Source of the DNA: an uncultured Acetatifactor sp.
Lineage (GTDB): Bacteria > Bacillota > Clostridia > Lachnospirales > Lachnospiraceae
Direction: 5' to 3'
Length of the DNA: 14,592 bases
Assembly (NCBI GenBank): GCA_910578995.1
Contig: CAJTSY010000036.1
Location: 15,641-30,232, forward strand
This document shows positions 1-7,471 of the stretch, piece by piece; the stretch's first letter is position 1, and every line of letters starts with the position of its first letter. The position numbers and the translations under genes were made by a program. The notes under the pieces are model-generated. The model worked only from the letters and a program-made list of their open reading frames with translations, had not been told where the DNA came from and searched no databases.

Positions 1-150
1 CCCCTGGGCAACGCCCTCTACGGCATCCTGTTTGAAGTATGCCGTGGAAGAGAATATGCCGTGATTTTATTCTCCGGTGCCGCGTCTCTGTTCATTGCGG
101 TCTGCACCAGAACCATTTTCAGGGATCTGGAGGAAAAGAAGGCGTCCTGA
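1..150 (+). CDS. MFS transporter, C-terminal end (partial)
   Basis: The frame is open from base 1 and closes with TGA at 148-150, giving the last 49 residues of a protein that begins outside the window. The segment PLGNALYGILFE is characteristic of the last part of macrolide-efflux-like major facilitator transporters. It is followed by one hydrophobic helix (about residues 20-40, AVILFSGAASLFIAVC) and a short charged cytoplasmic tail ending EEKKAS. By family knowledge it would be a proton-driven exporter in the cytoplasmic membrane; the substrate cannot be told from this piece. It converges on the alkylation repair gene with only two bases between the stop codons. The family call rests on a short stretch. 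Confidence 0.65.
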   Translation, partial: PLGNALYGILFEVCRGREYAVILFSGAASLFIAVCTRTIFRDLEEKKAS

Positions 151-152
151 AC

Positions 153-905
153 TCATGACCTGATGTCCGGCACTTTTAATCCGCGCAGATACTGCTTCTG
201 CTCTGCCGTCATCCGCCTGCTCTCGCATGCTTTCTGTACGGCCTTATTGTGGGTCCAGGGATCCAGGCGCTTCTCTTCCAGAAACGGCACGATGGCCTCA
301 TACTGTTTCGCCAGAGCCGTAGCAAAATACCATGCCCGCATCATATTGACATAGTAAGAAGGGGCGTCTCCTGCTCCTTCAAAATACGCATCCTCCCAGT
401 GGATTCCCGCCACCCATTCCGGGTACTCCGGCCTGAAATCGTCATCCAGATAAAACCGCATCAGCATCCCCACCCCGAAACGGACAGTATACACTTTCCT
501 GGATGCGATCCACCGACGGACAGGCTCCAGGAATTCTTCCCTGTGCCGGCCAAACACCTTCGGCGCCATCATATCGCAGGTGGCCCAGTTATCCACATAG
601 GGCAGGAAACGCTCCGTCTGCTTCAGGCATTCCCCATAATCCCGGAATTGTTCCACCACAAAGGCGTGGAGGTTGTTTTCATCATAGTATGTATGGGGCA
701 GCTGCTCCAGGAAATCTCCGATACAGGGATCCTTCGCCCACTTTCTGGCAAGCGCCCGCACCTGGGGCGTGCGTACCCCAATGATCGTCTCCGGCGCTAC
801 CGTAGGAATCAGCCTGGAATGAAACTCCCTATACGCCGGATCCTGCAGCTCCCATAATTCTGCCTGTATTTGCTCTCCTATTCGTTTTGTAGACTGTGTG
901 TTCAT
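153..905 (-). CDS. DNA alkylation repair protein, AlkD-like
   Basis: About 250 residues, the normal size for the AlkD/AlkC-type HEAT-repeat family. These cytoplasmic proteins bind alkylated DNA and excise bulky or cationic bases such as 3-methyladenine and 7-methylguanine. Family features visible are the N-terminal block around IIGVRTPQVRALARKW, the middle block VDNWATCDMMAPKVF and the tryptophan-rich helices towards the C-terminus, ending in the basic RRMTAEQKQYLRGLK segment. An upstream ATG at 917 is possible. I prefer the ATG at 905 because GGGAG lies five bases before it, while the 917 start has a GAGG only three bases away. It converges tail to tail with the MFS gene. No promoter was identified. 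Confidence 0.85.
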   Translation of the reverse strand: MNTQSTKRIGEQIQAELWELQDPAYREFHSRLIPTVAPETIIGVRTPQVRALARKWAKDPCIGDFLEQLPHTYYDENNLHAFVVEQFRDYGECLKQTERFLPYVDNWATCDMMAPKVFGRHREEFLEPVRRWIASRKVYTVRFGVGMLMRFYLDDDFRPEYPEWVAGIHWEDAYFEGAGDAPSYYVNMMRAWYFATALAKQYEAIVPFLEEKRLDPWTHNKAVQKACESRRMTAEQKQYLRGLKVPDIRS

Positions 906-997
906 CTGTTCTCCCATCTACCTCTTTGTCTGTTCGTCTGCTCTTCTGTTTGATTCCTTAATTTCCCACCAGAAGACGAAGCCTGCGGGGCAGCGGG

Positions 998-1306
998 TCA
1001 TATCCCCATCATTTCCTTCAGGGTTCCGGGTCCCTTCCACTCCTTCTTTCCCCAGTACAGCAGCAGGTTCACCACCGGTTCCAGAACGTCTCCGGCCCGG
1101 TACCGGTATTTAAAATCGTCATCCGGCCCATACTTTACTTTGCGTTCCTCATTCCGCTCCTGTATGGCCTCTATCTCCCTGCCATAGGTAAGATAATCCA
1201 TCTCCATAAGCCGCCAGGGGTACGTAAGGTTAACGGTCTGCTGATTCTCTATCCCCAACAGGAAGCGCAATCCCGTGTCTTCCCCTGCCTGTATCAATCG
1301 TTGGTC
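998..1306 (-). pseudogene. Remnant of Rpn-family (PD-(D/E)XK) nuclease / transposase-like protein
   Basis: The open frame runs from just after a stop at 1307-1309 to TGA at 998-1000, with no ATG start; the first usable codon is a TTG at 1297 without a ribosome site. The residues GIENQQTVNLTYPWRLMEMD and the following block ending PVVNLLLYWGKKEWKGPGTL closely resemble the centre of Lachnospiraceae Rpn-type proteins, recombination-promoting nucleases that usually run to about 300 residues. The N-terminal third with the first nuclease residues is missing, as is the helical C-terminal third, so this is a fragment cut at both ends and almost certainly not functional. It lies between the alkylation repair gene and the XRE regulator, neither obviously related. 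Confidence 0.65.
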
Positions 1307-1525
1307 TTAAGCAGGGAGTTCTGAATGATAGAATGTCAGAATTGATAGTCCCGCGCTACCCGCCGCGGCCCGAATATCCTGCTTACCGAATCTGTCCGGA
1401 GCTGTTACCGCCCCTTTTGACACGTTCAGTATAGCACAAGCCCACCTTTACGGCAAGCCGTGCAGGAAAGATTTTGTACTTTTTCGGCGATTCCCCCTGA
1501 ATTCTCCACACAGGGGATGTCATTT

Positions 1526-1556
1526 TTGAGAAAATGTCCTATACTTTCCTTATAAA
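1526..1556 (+). promoter_or_regulatory. Possible promoter of the XRE regulator
   Basis: TTGAGA (1526-1531) and TATAAA (1551-1556) are separated by 19 bases, somewhat longer than the ideal 17. The ATG lies 21 bases after the -10. The AGGAGG ribosome site is at about 1564-1569. The long spacer leaves the call uncertain. Confidence 0.4.
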
Positions 1557-1577
1557 CAACAAACAGGAGGTACGCAG

Positions 1578-2045
1578 ATGAATCAATCAGCCACAGGAAA
1601 ATTCATAGCACAGAAAAGAAAAATCCAGAACCTGGCCCAGGAACGGCTGGCGGAAAGGCTCGGAGTCTCCAACAAGACAATATCCAAATGGGAAACGGGA
1701 AAATGCATGCCGGATTATTCCATAGTCAAAAGCTTATGCGCAGAACTGAACATAACGGTTGCGGAGCTGATGGACGGTGAGGAAGGAGAAGAACGGAGCG
1801 TCCGCGCTTATGACGAAGAACAGATTATGGATTTACTGCGGCGGACACAGGAGCTGGAGAAACAGAAAAATCTGCTGTACGGTCTTTTGCTGATTGTAAT
1901 GGGAATCGCCCTCCTGGCGCTTTCCGCCTCCTTCGGCGGTTCCGCTGTAAAAGATTTTCTGGCAGGGCTTCTGTGGGGACCGGGAATCGGCGAGATTCTG
2001 GCAGGCGTTTATATAACCGGAAAAAATATGGCGGGGACACAGTAA
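1578..2045 (+). CDS. XRE-family transcriptional regulator with C-terminal membrane segments
   Basis: 155 residues. Residues about 8-63 form a Cro/C1-type helix-turn-helix: ERLAERLGVSNKTISKWETG is the classic pair of helices, followed by MPDYSIVKSLCAELNITVAELM. After a charged linker (about 67-94) come two hydrophobic stretches, about 96-116 and 120-146, which look membrane-embedded. DNA-binding XRE proteins with short membrane tails are common in Clostridia; their signals are mostly unknown. The start is well fixed by AGGAGG seven to eight bases before the ATG. Nothing in the sequence names its targets. It converges on the yccF gene with 14 bases between stops, so the two are not co-transcribed. 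The DNA-binding call is firm; the membrane anchoring is inferred from hydrophobicity. Confidence 0.85.
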   Translation: MNQSATGKFIAQKRKIQNLAQERLAERLGVSNKTISKWETGKCMPDYSIVKSLCAELNITVAELMDGEEGEERSVRAYDEEQIMDLLRRTQELEKQKNLLYGLLLIVMGIALLALSASFGGSAVKDFLAGLLWGPGIGEILAGVYITGKNMAGTQ

Positions 2046-2056
2046 CTGTCCCCGCC
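2021..2056 (-). terminator. Intrinsic terminator of yccF, overlapping the XRE 3' end
   Basis: A perfect 10-bp stem (GGCGGGGACA at 2030-2039 with TGTCCCCGCC at 2047-2056) with a 7-base loop. On the minus strand the stem is followed by ATATTTTTT, a proper U-tract, so it works for yccF. On the plus strand no T-run follows. The stem includes the last codons and stop of the XRE gene. Confidence 0.8.
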
Positions 2057-2059
2057 CCG

Positions 2060-2419
2060 TCAGCTGACCCTGGCGCCGAAAGGCATCAGCGCCAGTTTGG
2101 CAATCTTGAAATGCTGCATGCCGAACGGAATGCCGATAATCGTCACACACAGGACGCAGCCCATAATGGCGGAGCCCACAGCCATGGGAATCCCTGACAC
2201 TACAAGCCAGAGCACGTTCAGCAATAAGGACCCCACCCCGCCGCCGTATTCCACTTCCTTCCCGAAAGGGAAAAAAGAAAGGCTGGCGAACTTGAAACAC
2301 TGGACTCCCCAGGGAATCCCCACAATCGTAATGGACCAGAGCAGCCCCGCAAGCAGCCATCCAAGTCCGCTGAAAAACCCTCCGCAGATAAACCATAATA
2401 AATTGCCAAGACAACCCAT
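2060..2419 (-). CDS. YccF domain-containing inner membrane protein
   Basis: 119 residues, matching the small YccF family. It shows the family's internal duplication: IVGIPWGVQCFKFASLSFFPFG (residues about 32-53) and IIGIPFGMQHFKIAKLALMPFG (about 93-114), each preceded by a hydrophobic helix rich in Gly and Trp or Val. It is predicted to sit in the cytoplasmic membrane; the molecular function of the family is not established. The start at 2419 has a strong GAGGAGG ribosome site a few bases upstream. It is monocistronic on present evidence and ends in the terminator overlapping the XRE gene. Confidence 0.9.
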   Translation of the reverse strand: MGCLGNLLWFICGGFFSGLGWLLAGLLWSITIVGIPWGVQCFKFASLSFFPFGKEVEYGGGVGSLLLNVLWLVVSGIPMAVGSAIMGCVLCVTIIGIPFGMQHFKIAKLALMPFGARVS

Positions 2420-3030
2420 TCCTTCCTCCTCTCCGGCGCTGATGCCTGCAGCAGGATTCCCTGTCCAGGCTCTCTGTGCAGGCCTGCGCCAAAATGTTTA
2501 GGAATTGTCGAAAAATAACTGATACAATTTCTTCAGGAAAAAGCCCGGAAATACAACGAAAATGACTATGAACTCGTATCAGTTATTTGCAGACATTCCT
2601 TACGTCCGTCTGTCCGGAAAAGACCGGGACGCGCGGCGCTAAGAAATGCGCCTTTTATCAGAAGCGAAATGCCTGCTTCTGACAATACACATTATATGGC
2701 ATCCCCAGTTACAATACAACCGGTATTTCCCGCACGGTTGGAAGGGATAAGGTGCATTTGAAAACCCCTGTCATGCATTGCCAGGACAATATTTCTTAAC
2801 ATCCTCCGTAACCAAAACCTGAATCTCCCATTGGGCGGAGGGCTGTCCGTCTGCCGTGCGCACAATTCATCCATTGCCGTCGTCAATCAGAATATCGCTT
2901 CCGTGCCAACAGGCTCCTTTTCTCCCGAATTTCATAAAAACAACACACCTGGCAGGTGATCAAGATGAATGGGCTACGCCCGCCGCCCCGCCTGTCCTTA
3001 ACTCTTCTTCCCTTCACTCCTCCTATGTAT
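2420..3030. other. Intergenic stretch with several inverted repeats, no convincing gene
   Basis: No ORF here has both a ribosome site and recognisable protein content. Structures seen: a 13-bp inverted repeat 2513-2525/2576-2588; a small stem GGCGC (2635-2639) with GCGCC (2648-2652) followed by TTTT, a weak plus-strand terminator; an 8-bp stem TCAGAAGC (2658-2665) with GCTTCTGA (2675-2682); and a 13-base palindrome CACCTGGCAGGTG at 2946-2958. The mix of structures without genes suggests decayed sequence or an unrecognised small RNA. Confidence 0.4.
2513..2588. repeat. 13-bp inverted repeat with 50-base spacer
   Basis: AAATAACTGATAC (2513-2525) is exactly complementary to GTATCAGTTATTT (2576-2588). 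The arms are perfect and do not extend further. They could be the stem of a structured RNA, paired operator sites, or ends of a very small insertion; no flanking target duplication was recognised. Confidence 0.55.
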
Positions 3031-3561
3031 TTAGAAGTCCGTTTTATAATAACCTCTGTAAAACGAAGCATTATTTGGTTTTATTGCTATGATGATAGAA
3101 TTTATGATATCAGAACCTGCAATAATTGAATTCACCCATGCAATATAAATCATAATATCTTTTAATTTCCCTGATAAAAACACACATACTATTGCAGGGA
3201 CAACCGTTAATCCGATGAACGGCAAAGACATAAAAATAAAAAACCTTAATTTGTTCAGAACTGCCCCACTGGTAATCCAAAAAAATATCACCGAATGTGT
3301 AATACTGATATCACCGGCTTTATAGATAACAATCAAATGCAGGAATTCGTGAATAATAAATATGCCAATAAAGAAGCCGGTCTTAATAAATGCATTTGAG
3401 AAACGCCATGCTCCAGATATGATTGAGAATAGGAGCAGCATCCCTTGAAGGCAATAAACAAAGTACATAAAATGATTTCGAAACCACTGATTTTTAATAA
3501 CAGGTTCCCAATTGTCCGTATTTATTTTGCCATCCGGCAATGGTTTCATAAAGTATATCAT
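3031..3561 (-). CDS. DUF3267-type membrane zinc metallopeptidase-like protein
   Basis: 176 residues from the start chosen here. The key feature is HEFLH (HExxH, residues 71-75) inside the second hydrophobic helix, the zinc-binding motif of membrane zincins of the DUF3267 family. A later GSDIIN (about 149-154) could supply the third, acidic ligand. Four hydrophobic segments are visible at about 31-49, 57-82, 108-129 and 136-160. The peptidase role is inferred; no substrate is known. The frame stays open to an ATG at 3642 and there are other ATGs at 3588 and 3549. None has a good ribosome site; I chose 3561 because the protein from MIYFMKPLPDG resembles family N-termini, so the start is unsure. 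It is more AT-rich than its neighbours. Confidence 0.7.
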   Translation of the reverse strand: MIYFMKPLPDGKINTDNWEPVIKNQWFRNHFMYFVYCLQGMLLLFSIISGAWRFSNAFIKTGFFIGIFIIHEFLHLIVIYKAGDISITHSVIFFWITSGAVLNKLRFFIFMSLPFIGLTVVPAIVCVFLSGKLKDIMIYIAWVNSIIAGSDIINSIIIAIKPNNASFYRGYYKTDF

Positions 3562-3681
3562 ATAAAATTGGCCCCAATCATTCAGCATACAGATTTTCGT
3601 TAATGAAATGATTCTACCATAATTCCGTGTACGCCTGCGCACATGGAATCAGAAGTTGACCAGATGTCCTTCTAAGTCAAC

Positions 3682-3710
3682 ATTCTACCATAAGTTCACT
3701 CACAGTTCAA
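3682..3710 (-). promoter_or_regulatory. Promoter of the DUF3267-type gene
   Basis: On the minus strand TTGAAC (3705-3710), 17 bases, TAGAAT (3682-3687), with TATGG directly before the -10 giving an extended -10 character. The TATGGTAGAAT block recurs at 3610-3621 without a matching -35. Just downstream of the -10 lies a GTTGAC/GTCAAC inverted repeat that could be an operator. Confidence 0.6.
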
Positions 3711-3797
3711 TGAAACAATTCTCAAAACCCACGTAATATTGTTGTTGGTATTTTTCCGCTTGCGGGAACAGGAGTCCATTTCATAAGGTAATATCCA

Positions 3798-3846
3798 AAA
3801 AGGCTATGACCGTCAATCATTGTAAATGATTTTGTCATAGCCTTTT
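3798..3846 (-). terminator. Intrinsic terminator of the BceAB-like operon
   Basis: A perfect 13-bp inverted repeat (AAAAGGCTATGAC 3798-3810 with GTCATAGCCTTTT 3834-3846) encloses a second stem AATCATT/AATGATT (3815-3821/3825-3831). Minus-strand reading gives a stem followed by five T's, 68 bases beyond the permease stop. It also has T's on the plus side, so it may act in both directions. Confidence 0.85.
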
Positions 3847-3913
3847 CAGGATTGAGAAAGTCCCTTCCGCAGTATAACCCCTCTTTTCCACAGAGTCTTC
3901 CGGCGCTGCCTTC

Positions 3914-6049
3914 TCATCCCATCTTCCGCACGATCCGGTAGTAAGTCGCGGATGTACGCTTATAGCAGATGCTGTATACCAGGGCGAACACCAGGCAGCC
4001 TCCCAGGGAACAGGTGATCAGCAGCTTCGTCTCAAAGAATCCGATGGCTCCCAGCAGCATATACACCATCCGCATCCCCACTGCCGTATGGCACAGCGCC
4101 CCCACAAGGGGCAGGGCGAACACCATGCTGATCTGCTTCCGGATGGTCCGGCGAATTTCCCTGTCCCCCATTCCCACCTTCTGCATGATCTCGAAATTGT
4201 TCTGGTCCTCGAACCCTTCGGTGATCTGCTTGTAATACATAATGATCAGCAGGCAGATCAGAAAGATGGCCCCGAAAAAAATGCCGATGAACAGCAGGCC
4301 GCCATACATGCTCTCATCAAGCGCCATCCTCTCCCGGTGGTCAACATACCCGGCAAATCCCGGCAGAGTGGCGGCATACTGTCCTACTTCTGCCGAAAAT
4401 CCGTCTATTGCCGCTTCCTCGGGGGACTTTTCCTGCGTGGTTTGGTCTTCTTCCCCGGAAAGTTCCCCTGCCGCGGTACTCACCCCTTCTATGGAATATT
4501 CGTTTTCCAGGTAATTTTCTTCCGCCATTGGACTCCCTGCCGCCAATTCCCCCTCTGCTGCAGGCTCCGCCACATCCAGCCAGAACCCGTAATAAAAGGA
4601 CTCCTGCGTGCTGCTGTCCACATTGTAGACGGCGCTGACCCGGGACAGCTCCTCCTGGTCTGCCATTACAATGATGTAGTCTGATCCCATGGCATTATTG
4701 GTATGTTTTTCAATGATGCTGCTGTCGGTAAGCTCCCTTTTGACCGCATATTCCGTCTCCTCAAAGGAAACCGTCTCACCGGCGAAATCAGGGCCCGAAG
4801 AAAAGAGCAGAACTTCACCAGGCTGCAGGGTTTCCTCCGCATGCTCCAGGCGGTTGTACTCTTCCAACGTCATCAGCGACACATGTATCCATCCCGAGTA
4901 ATCATAAGGCTCGCCTTCCAGACAAAGTCTGTTTTCTCTTCTGTATGCTCTTATGCCCACACAATTATACTCAAGTTCTTCCTCCAGGTTAATCCCGTGC
5001 CGCTGGGCAATCACCTGCACTTCTTGTTTCAGCTGCCCTGCATCCGGCTTTTCCGCACCGATAAAATTCAGCTCATACCCCCTGCTGAACCCTGATGTCA
5101 GGATGGATTCCATCCCCAGGTACACCGACACGGTACATACCACCGTGATGATGACCATGGTGGAGAAAACACAGATATTGGACAGGCTCGCCGCGTTTTT
5201 CTTCATCCGGTACAGCATCCCCGACACAGTGATAAAATTCTCCGGGCGGTAATAGAATCCCTTCTTTTTCTTCAGAATCCGCAGAAACGCGATACTGCCC
5301 GATGTAAAGAGGAAATACGTCCCCATCACCACCAGGAACACTGCCAGGAAAAAGTCCGTAAAAACCTGGCTCTCCAGCTGGGACATGATAGCCATCCTGT
5401 AACCCAGCACCAGAGCCGCCAGGCCTGCCAGACTCCAGAGCCCGATCCGCTTCGGCTCCTTCTCCCCTTTCCTGGAATCCCCCATCAGCTCCACCGGGTT
5501 GGATTTTCCCACCTGAACCAGGTTCACGAAGAGATTCAGCCCCATCACAAAGGCATAAAAAACCAGTGTGTTCACAACGGCTCCCGGTTTCACCATGAAA
5601 GTGACATCCACAGGCATCTTCGCCAGGTTCAGCAGGAGCAGGAAGATCAGCCTGGAAAACAAAAGTCCCAGGGCGATGGCCCCCACCATCACGATGCAGT
5701 AGATGAACAGGCTTTCCCAGAGCATCATAATGCCGATGTGTTTTTTCTCCAGTCCCAGCACGCTGTACAGTCCCAGTTCCCTTTTCCTTCTCTTGATCAG
5801 GAAGCTGTTAGTGTAGTAAAGGAAGGGCAGCATGATCAGCCCCAGAAGGACGTAGCCGATCTGTATCAGCATCACGGCGTAAGCTCCCTTGGGAAGCGTC
5901 CATATGATGTCGTTTTTCAGGATCAGCCCGAACACAAAGAACGTAAACATGGCAAAAACGCTGCCCCCGATGTAGGGGAAGTAGACGGAACCGTTTTTCC
6001 GTATATTGTTTGCCGCCATACGGGGCATCAGTGACATTGATCTGCTCAT
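3914..6049 (-). CDS. BceB-like FtsX-family ABC transporter permease
   Basis: 711 residues with the ten-helix BceB layout: hydrophobic segments at about 24-44, 56-78, 109-133, 155-178, 204-222, 230-250, 290-311, 582-605, 641-665 and 675-697. A large outer loop of about 270 residues lies between helices 7 and 8. BceAB-type transporters protect against, or sense, cell-wall-active peptide antibiotics such as bacitracin by freeing their lipid-linked targets. Here the target is unknown. The loop contains an unusual acidic, Ala/Gly/Ser-rich low-complexity stretch (about 493-550) that makes the protein longer than the usual BceB of around 650 residues. The start is supported by AGGAGG at 6060-6065, ten bases upstream. 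The partner ATPase lies upstream on the same strand, separated by a repeat array, and a terminator follows. Confidence 0.9.
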   Translation of the reverse strand: MSRSMSLMPRMAANNIRKNGSVYFPYIGGSVFAMFTFFVFGLILKNDIIWTLPKGAYAVMLIQIGYVLLGLIMLPFLYYTNSFLIKRRKRELGLYSVLGLEKKHIGIMMLWESLFIYCIVMVGAIALGLLFSRLIFLLLLNLAKMPVDVTFMVKPGAVVNTLVFYAFVMGLNLFVNLVQVGKSNPVELMGDSRKGEKEPKRIGLWSLAGLAALVLGYRMAIMSQLESQVFTDFFLAVFLVVMGTYFLFTSGSIAFLRILKKKKGFYYRPENFITVSGMLYRMKKNAASLSNICVFSTMVIITVVCTVSVYLGMESILTSGFSRGYELNFIGAEKPDAGQLKQEVQVIAQRHGINLEEELEYNCVGIRAYRRENRLCLEGEPYDYSGWIHVSLMTLEEYNRLEHAEETLQPGEVLLFSSGPDFAGETVSFEETEYAVKRELTDSSIIEKHTNNAMGSDYIIVMADQEELSRVSAVYNVDSSTQESFYYGFWLDVAEPAAEGELAAGSPMAEENYLENEYSIEGVSTAAGELSGEEDQTTQEKSPEEAAIDGFSAEVGQYAATLPGFAGYVDHRERMALDESMYGGLLFIGIFFGAIFLICLLIIMYYKQITEGFEDQNNFEIMQKVGMGDREIRRTIRKQISMVFALPLVGALCHTAVGMRMVYMLLGAIGFFETKLLITCSLGGCLVFALVYSICYKRTSATYYRIVRKMG

Positions 6050-6064
6050 TTATTATATACCTCC

Positions 6065-6402
6065 TATTCCAGTTCCGCATCATCCCGTCCGCTACCCAAA
6101 GTCTGGGCATAGGGTTTCAGGCCGCTAAATGCATACGTCCTGAAACCCTATGGGGTACCGGACGGGATGATGCTGTTTATTCCAGTTCCGCATCATCCCG
6201 TCCGCTACCCAAAGTCTGGGCATAGGGTTTCAGCCGCTAAATGCATGCGTCCTGAAACCCTATGGGGTACAGGACGGGATGATGCTGTTTATTCCAGCTC
6301 CCCATCATCCCGTCCGCTACCCAAAGTCTGGGCATAGGGTTTCAGCCGCTAAATGCATGCGTCCTGAAACCCTATGGGGTACAGGACGGGATGATGCTGT
6401 TT
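6065..6402. repeat. Three tandem 112-113 bp palindromic repeats inside the operon
   Basis: Copies begin at about 6065, 6178 and 6290 and are nearly identical; copy 1 has one extra G and a few substitutions, copy 3 has a changed base at the outer stem end. Each copy folds: outer arms GCATCATCCCGTCC with GGACGGGATGATGC (6077-6090/6160-6173; 6190-6203/6272-6285; 13 bp in copy 3, 6303-6315/6384-6396), inner arms CATAGGGTTTCAG with CTGAAACCCTATG (6108-6120/6140-6152; 6221-6233/6252-6264; 6333-6345/6364-6376). On one side a small CCCAAAGTCTGGG hairpin branches off. No U-tract follows on the minus strand, so these do not look like terminators. They fill almost the whole ATPase-permease gap, and the last hairpin ends 11 bases from the permease ribosome site. 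Confidence 0.95.
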
Positions 6403-6420
6403 TAAGCTTCGCATAACTCA

Positions 6421-7188
6421 CTATGCCCTCGCAGCCGCCTCTGTGTGCAGAATGGTCAGCGTATCCGATATTTTCCTGTACATCTCGTCATCGTCCAATT
6501 TTCCCCGGTAGATCTGATTGAACACACAGCCGTCCTTAATAAAAAGCACCCTTCCCGCCCTGCTTGCCGCCTGGATGGAATGGGTCACCATCAGGATGGT
6601 CTGGCCGTCCCTGTTCACCTGGGCGAATATCTTCAGCAGCTTGTCGGAAGCCTTGGAGTCCAGTGCCCCGGTGGGCTCATCCGCCAGTACGATCTGGGGC
6701 TGCGTGATCAGCGCCCTGGCCACCGCCGCCCGCTGCTTCTGCCCGCCGGATACCTCATAGGGGTATTTTTCCAGAATCTGCGCTATGTCCAGTTTCACCG
6801 CCAGGGGCCCTATGCGCTCCTCCATATCCCGGTAGTTCCGCCCTGCCAGTACCAGGGGCAGGAAAATATTGTCCTTCAGGGACAGGGTGTCCAGGAGGTT
6901 AAAATCCTGGAACACGAAGCCCAGATTGTCCCGGCGGAAAGCACAGAGCTCCTTCTGTCTGATATCCGCCATGTTCTTGCCTGCCAGAACCACCTGCCCT
7001 CCTGTGGGCTTGTCCAGGGATGCCATAATGTTTAAAAGTGTCGTCTTGCCGGAGCCGGACTCCCCCATAATCGCTACGTATTCGCCCTGTTCCACCGTGA
7101 AGTTTACATTGTCAAGGGCCTGCACTTTGCTGCCGCCCAGGCGGGTGGTATATATTTTCTTGAGATTCTTGACTTCCAGTAATGCCAT
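6421..7188 (-). CDS. BceA-like ABC transporter ATP-binding protein
   Basis: 255 residues, one full nucleotide-binding domain of the MacB/LolD/BceA class. Visible: Walker A GESGSGKTT (42-50), Q-loop FQDFNLLD (Q94), signature VSGGQKQRAAVARAL (146-160), Walker B IVLADEPTGALD (166-177), and the switch histidine in MVTHS (H203). It hydrolyses ATP at the inner face of the membrane to drive the permease downstream. The start at 7188 has AGGAGG seven bases before the ATG. It is the first gene of the operon; the 371-base gap to the permease is filled by the palindromic repeat array, which is unusual because bceA and bceB homologues normally overlap or nearly touch. No histidine kinase or response regulator is in the window. 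Confidence 0.93.
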   Translation of the reverse strand: MALLEVKNLKKIYTTRLGGSKVQALDNVNFTVEQGEYVAIMGESGSGKTTLLNIMASLDKPTGGQVVLAGKNMADIRQKELCAFRRDNLGFVFQDFNLLDTLSLKDNIFLPLVLAGRNYRDMEERIGPLAVKLDIAQILEKYPYEVSGGQKQRAAVARALITQPQIVLADEPTGALDSKASDKLLKIFAQVNRDGQTILMVTHSIQAASRAGRVLFIKDGCVFNQIYRGKLDDDEMYRKISDTLTILHTEAAARA

Positions 7189-7380
7189 CTTTGTTCCTCC
7201 TCGTTTTCGCCGGTGTCCGCTTTTTGTCTGTAGAATGCGGGCCTGAAGCTGCCTTGTGCTGCACAGGTTGGCGGAAATACGCTTTCCTGCTTTTCAGCAG
7301 CGCTTCTTGGCTGTAAGATTAGAATACCGGAAAAGAGGAAAATGTGCCATAGATTTTCCTTACATTTTTCCTGTGCCGGC

Positions 7381-7394
7381 TTACAAAACTGTAA
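7381..7394. promoter_or_regulatory. Candidate BceR-type operator
   Basis: TTACA-AAAC-TGTAA is a perfect TTACA-N4-TGTAA dyad, the pattern described for operators of BceR-like response regulators in Firmicutes. It lies 193 bases upstream of the BceA-like ATPase. Further half-sites TTACA (7360-7364, exactly 21 bases away) and TGTAA (7312-7316) are nearby. A weak -10, TATTCT at 7321-7326 on the minus strand, has no good -35, as expected of an activator-dependent promoter. No regulator gene is seen here, so it would have to be encoded elsewhere. Confidence 0.5.
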
Positions 7395-7471
7395 GGTTCG
7401 GGGACGGATAACCGTGGTCTTTATAACTCCACATATACCTGCAAAGTCCTGTTTTTCCGGCATTTCTCCCG

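Noticed and set aside
2692..3071. Two short minus-strand ORFs (2692-2886 and 2883-3071)
   Set aside because: The first lacks a ribosome site and the second depends on one unconnected to its ATG; both have basic, composition-driven translations and the second overlaps the DUF3267 gene.
3797..3846. Ends of an insertion sequence, from the perfect 13-bp arms
   Set aside because: Only 23 bases separate the arms, a nested stem is present and T's follow, which is the form of a terminator.
6065..6402. CRISPR array reading of the tandem repeats
   Set aside because: There are no variable spacers; units are contiguous copies of 112-113 bp with internal symmetry.
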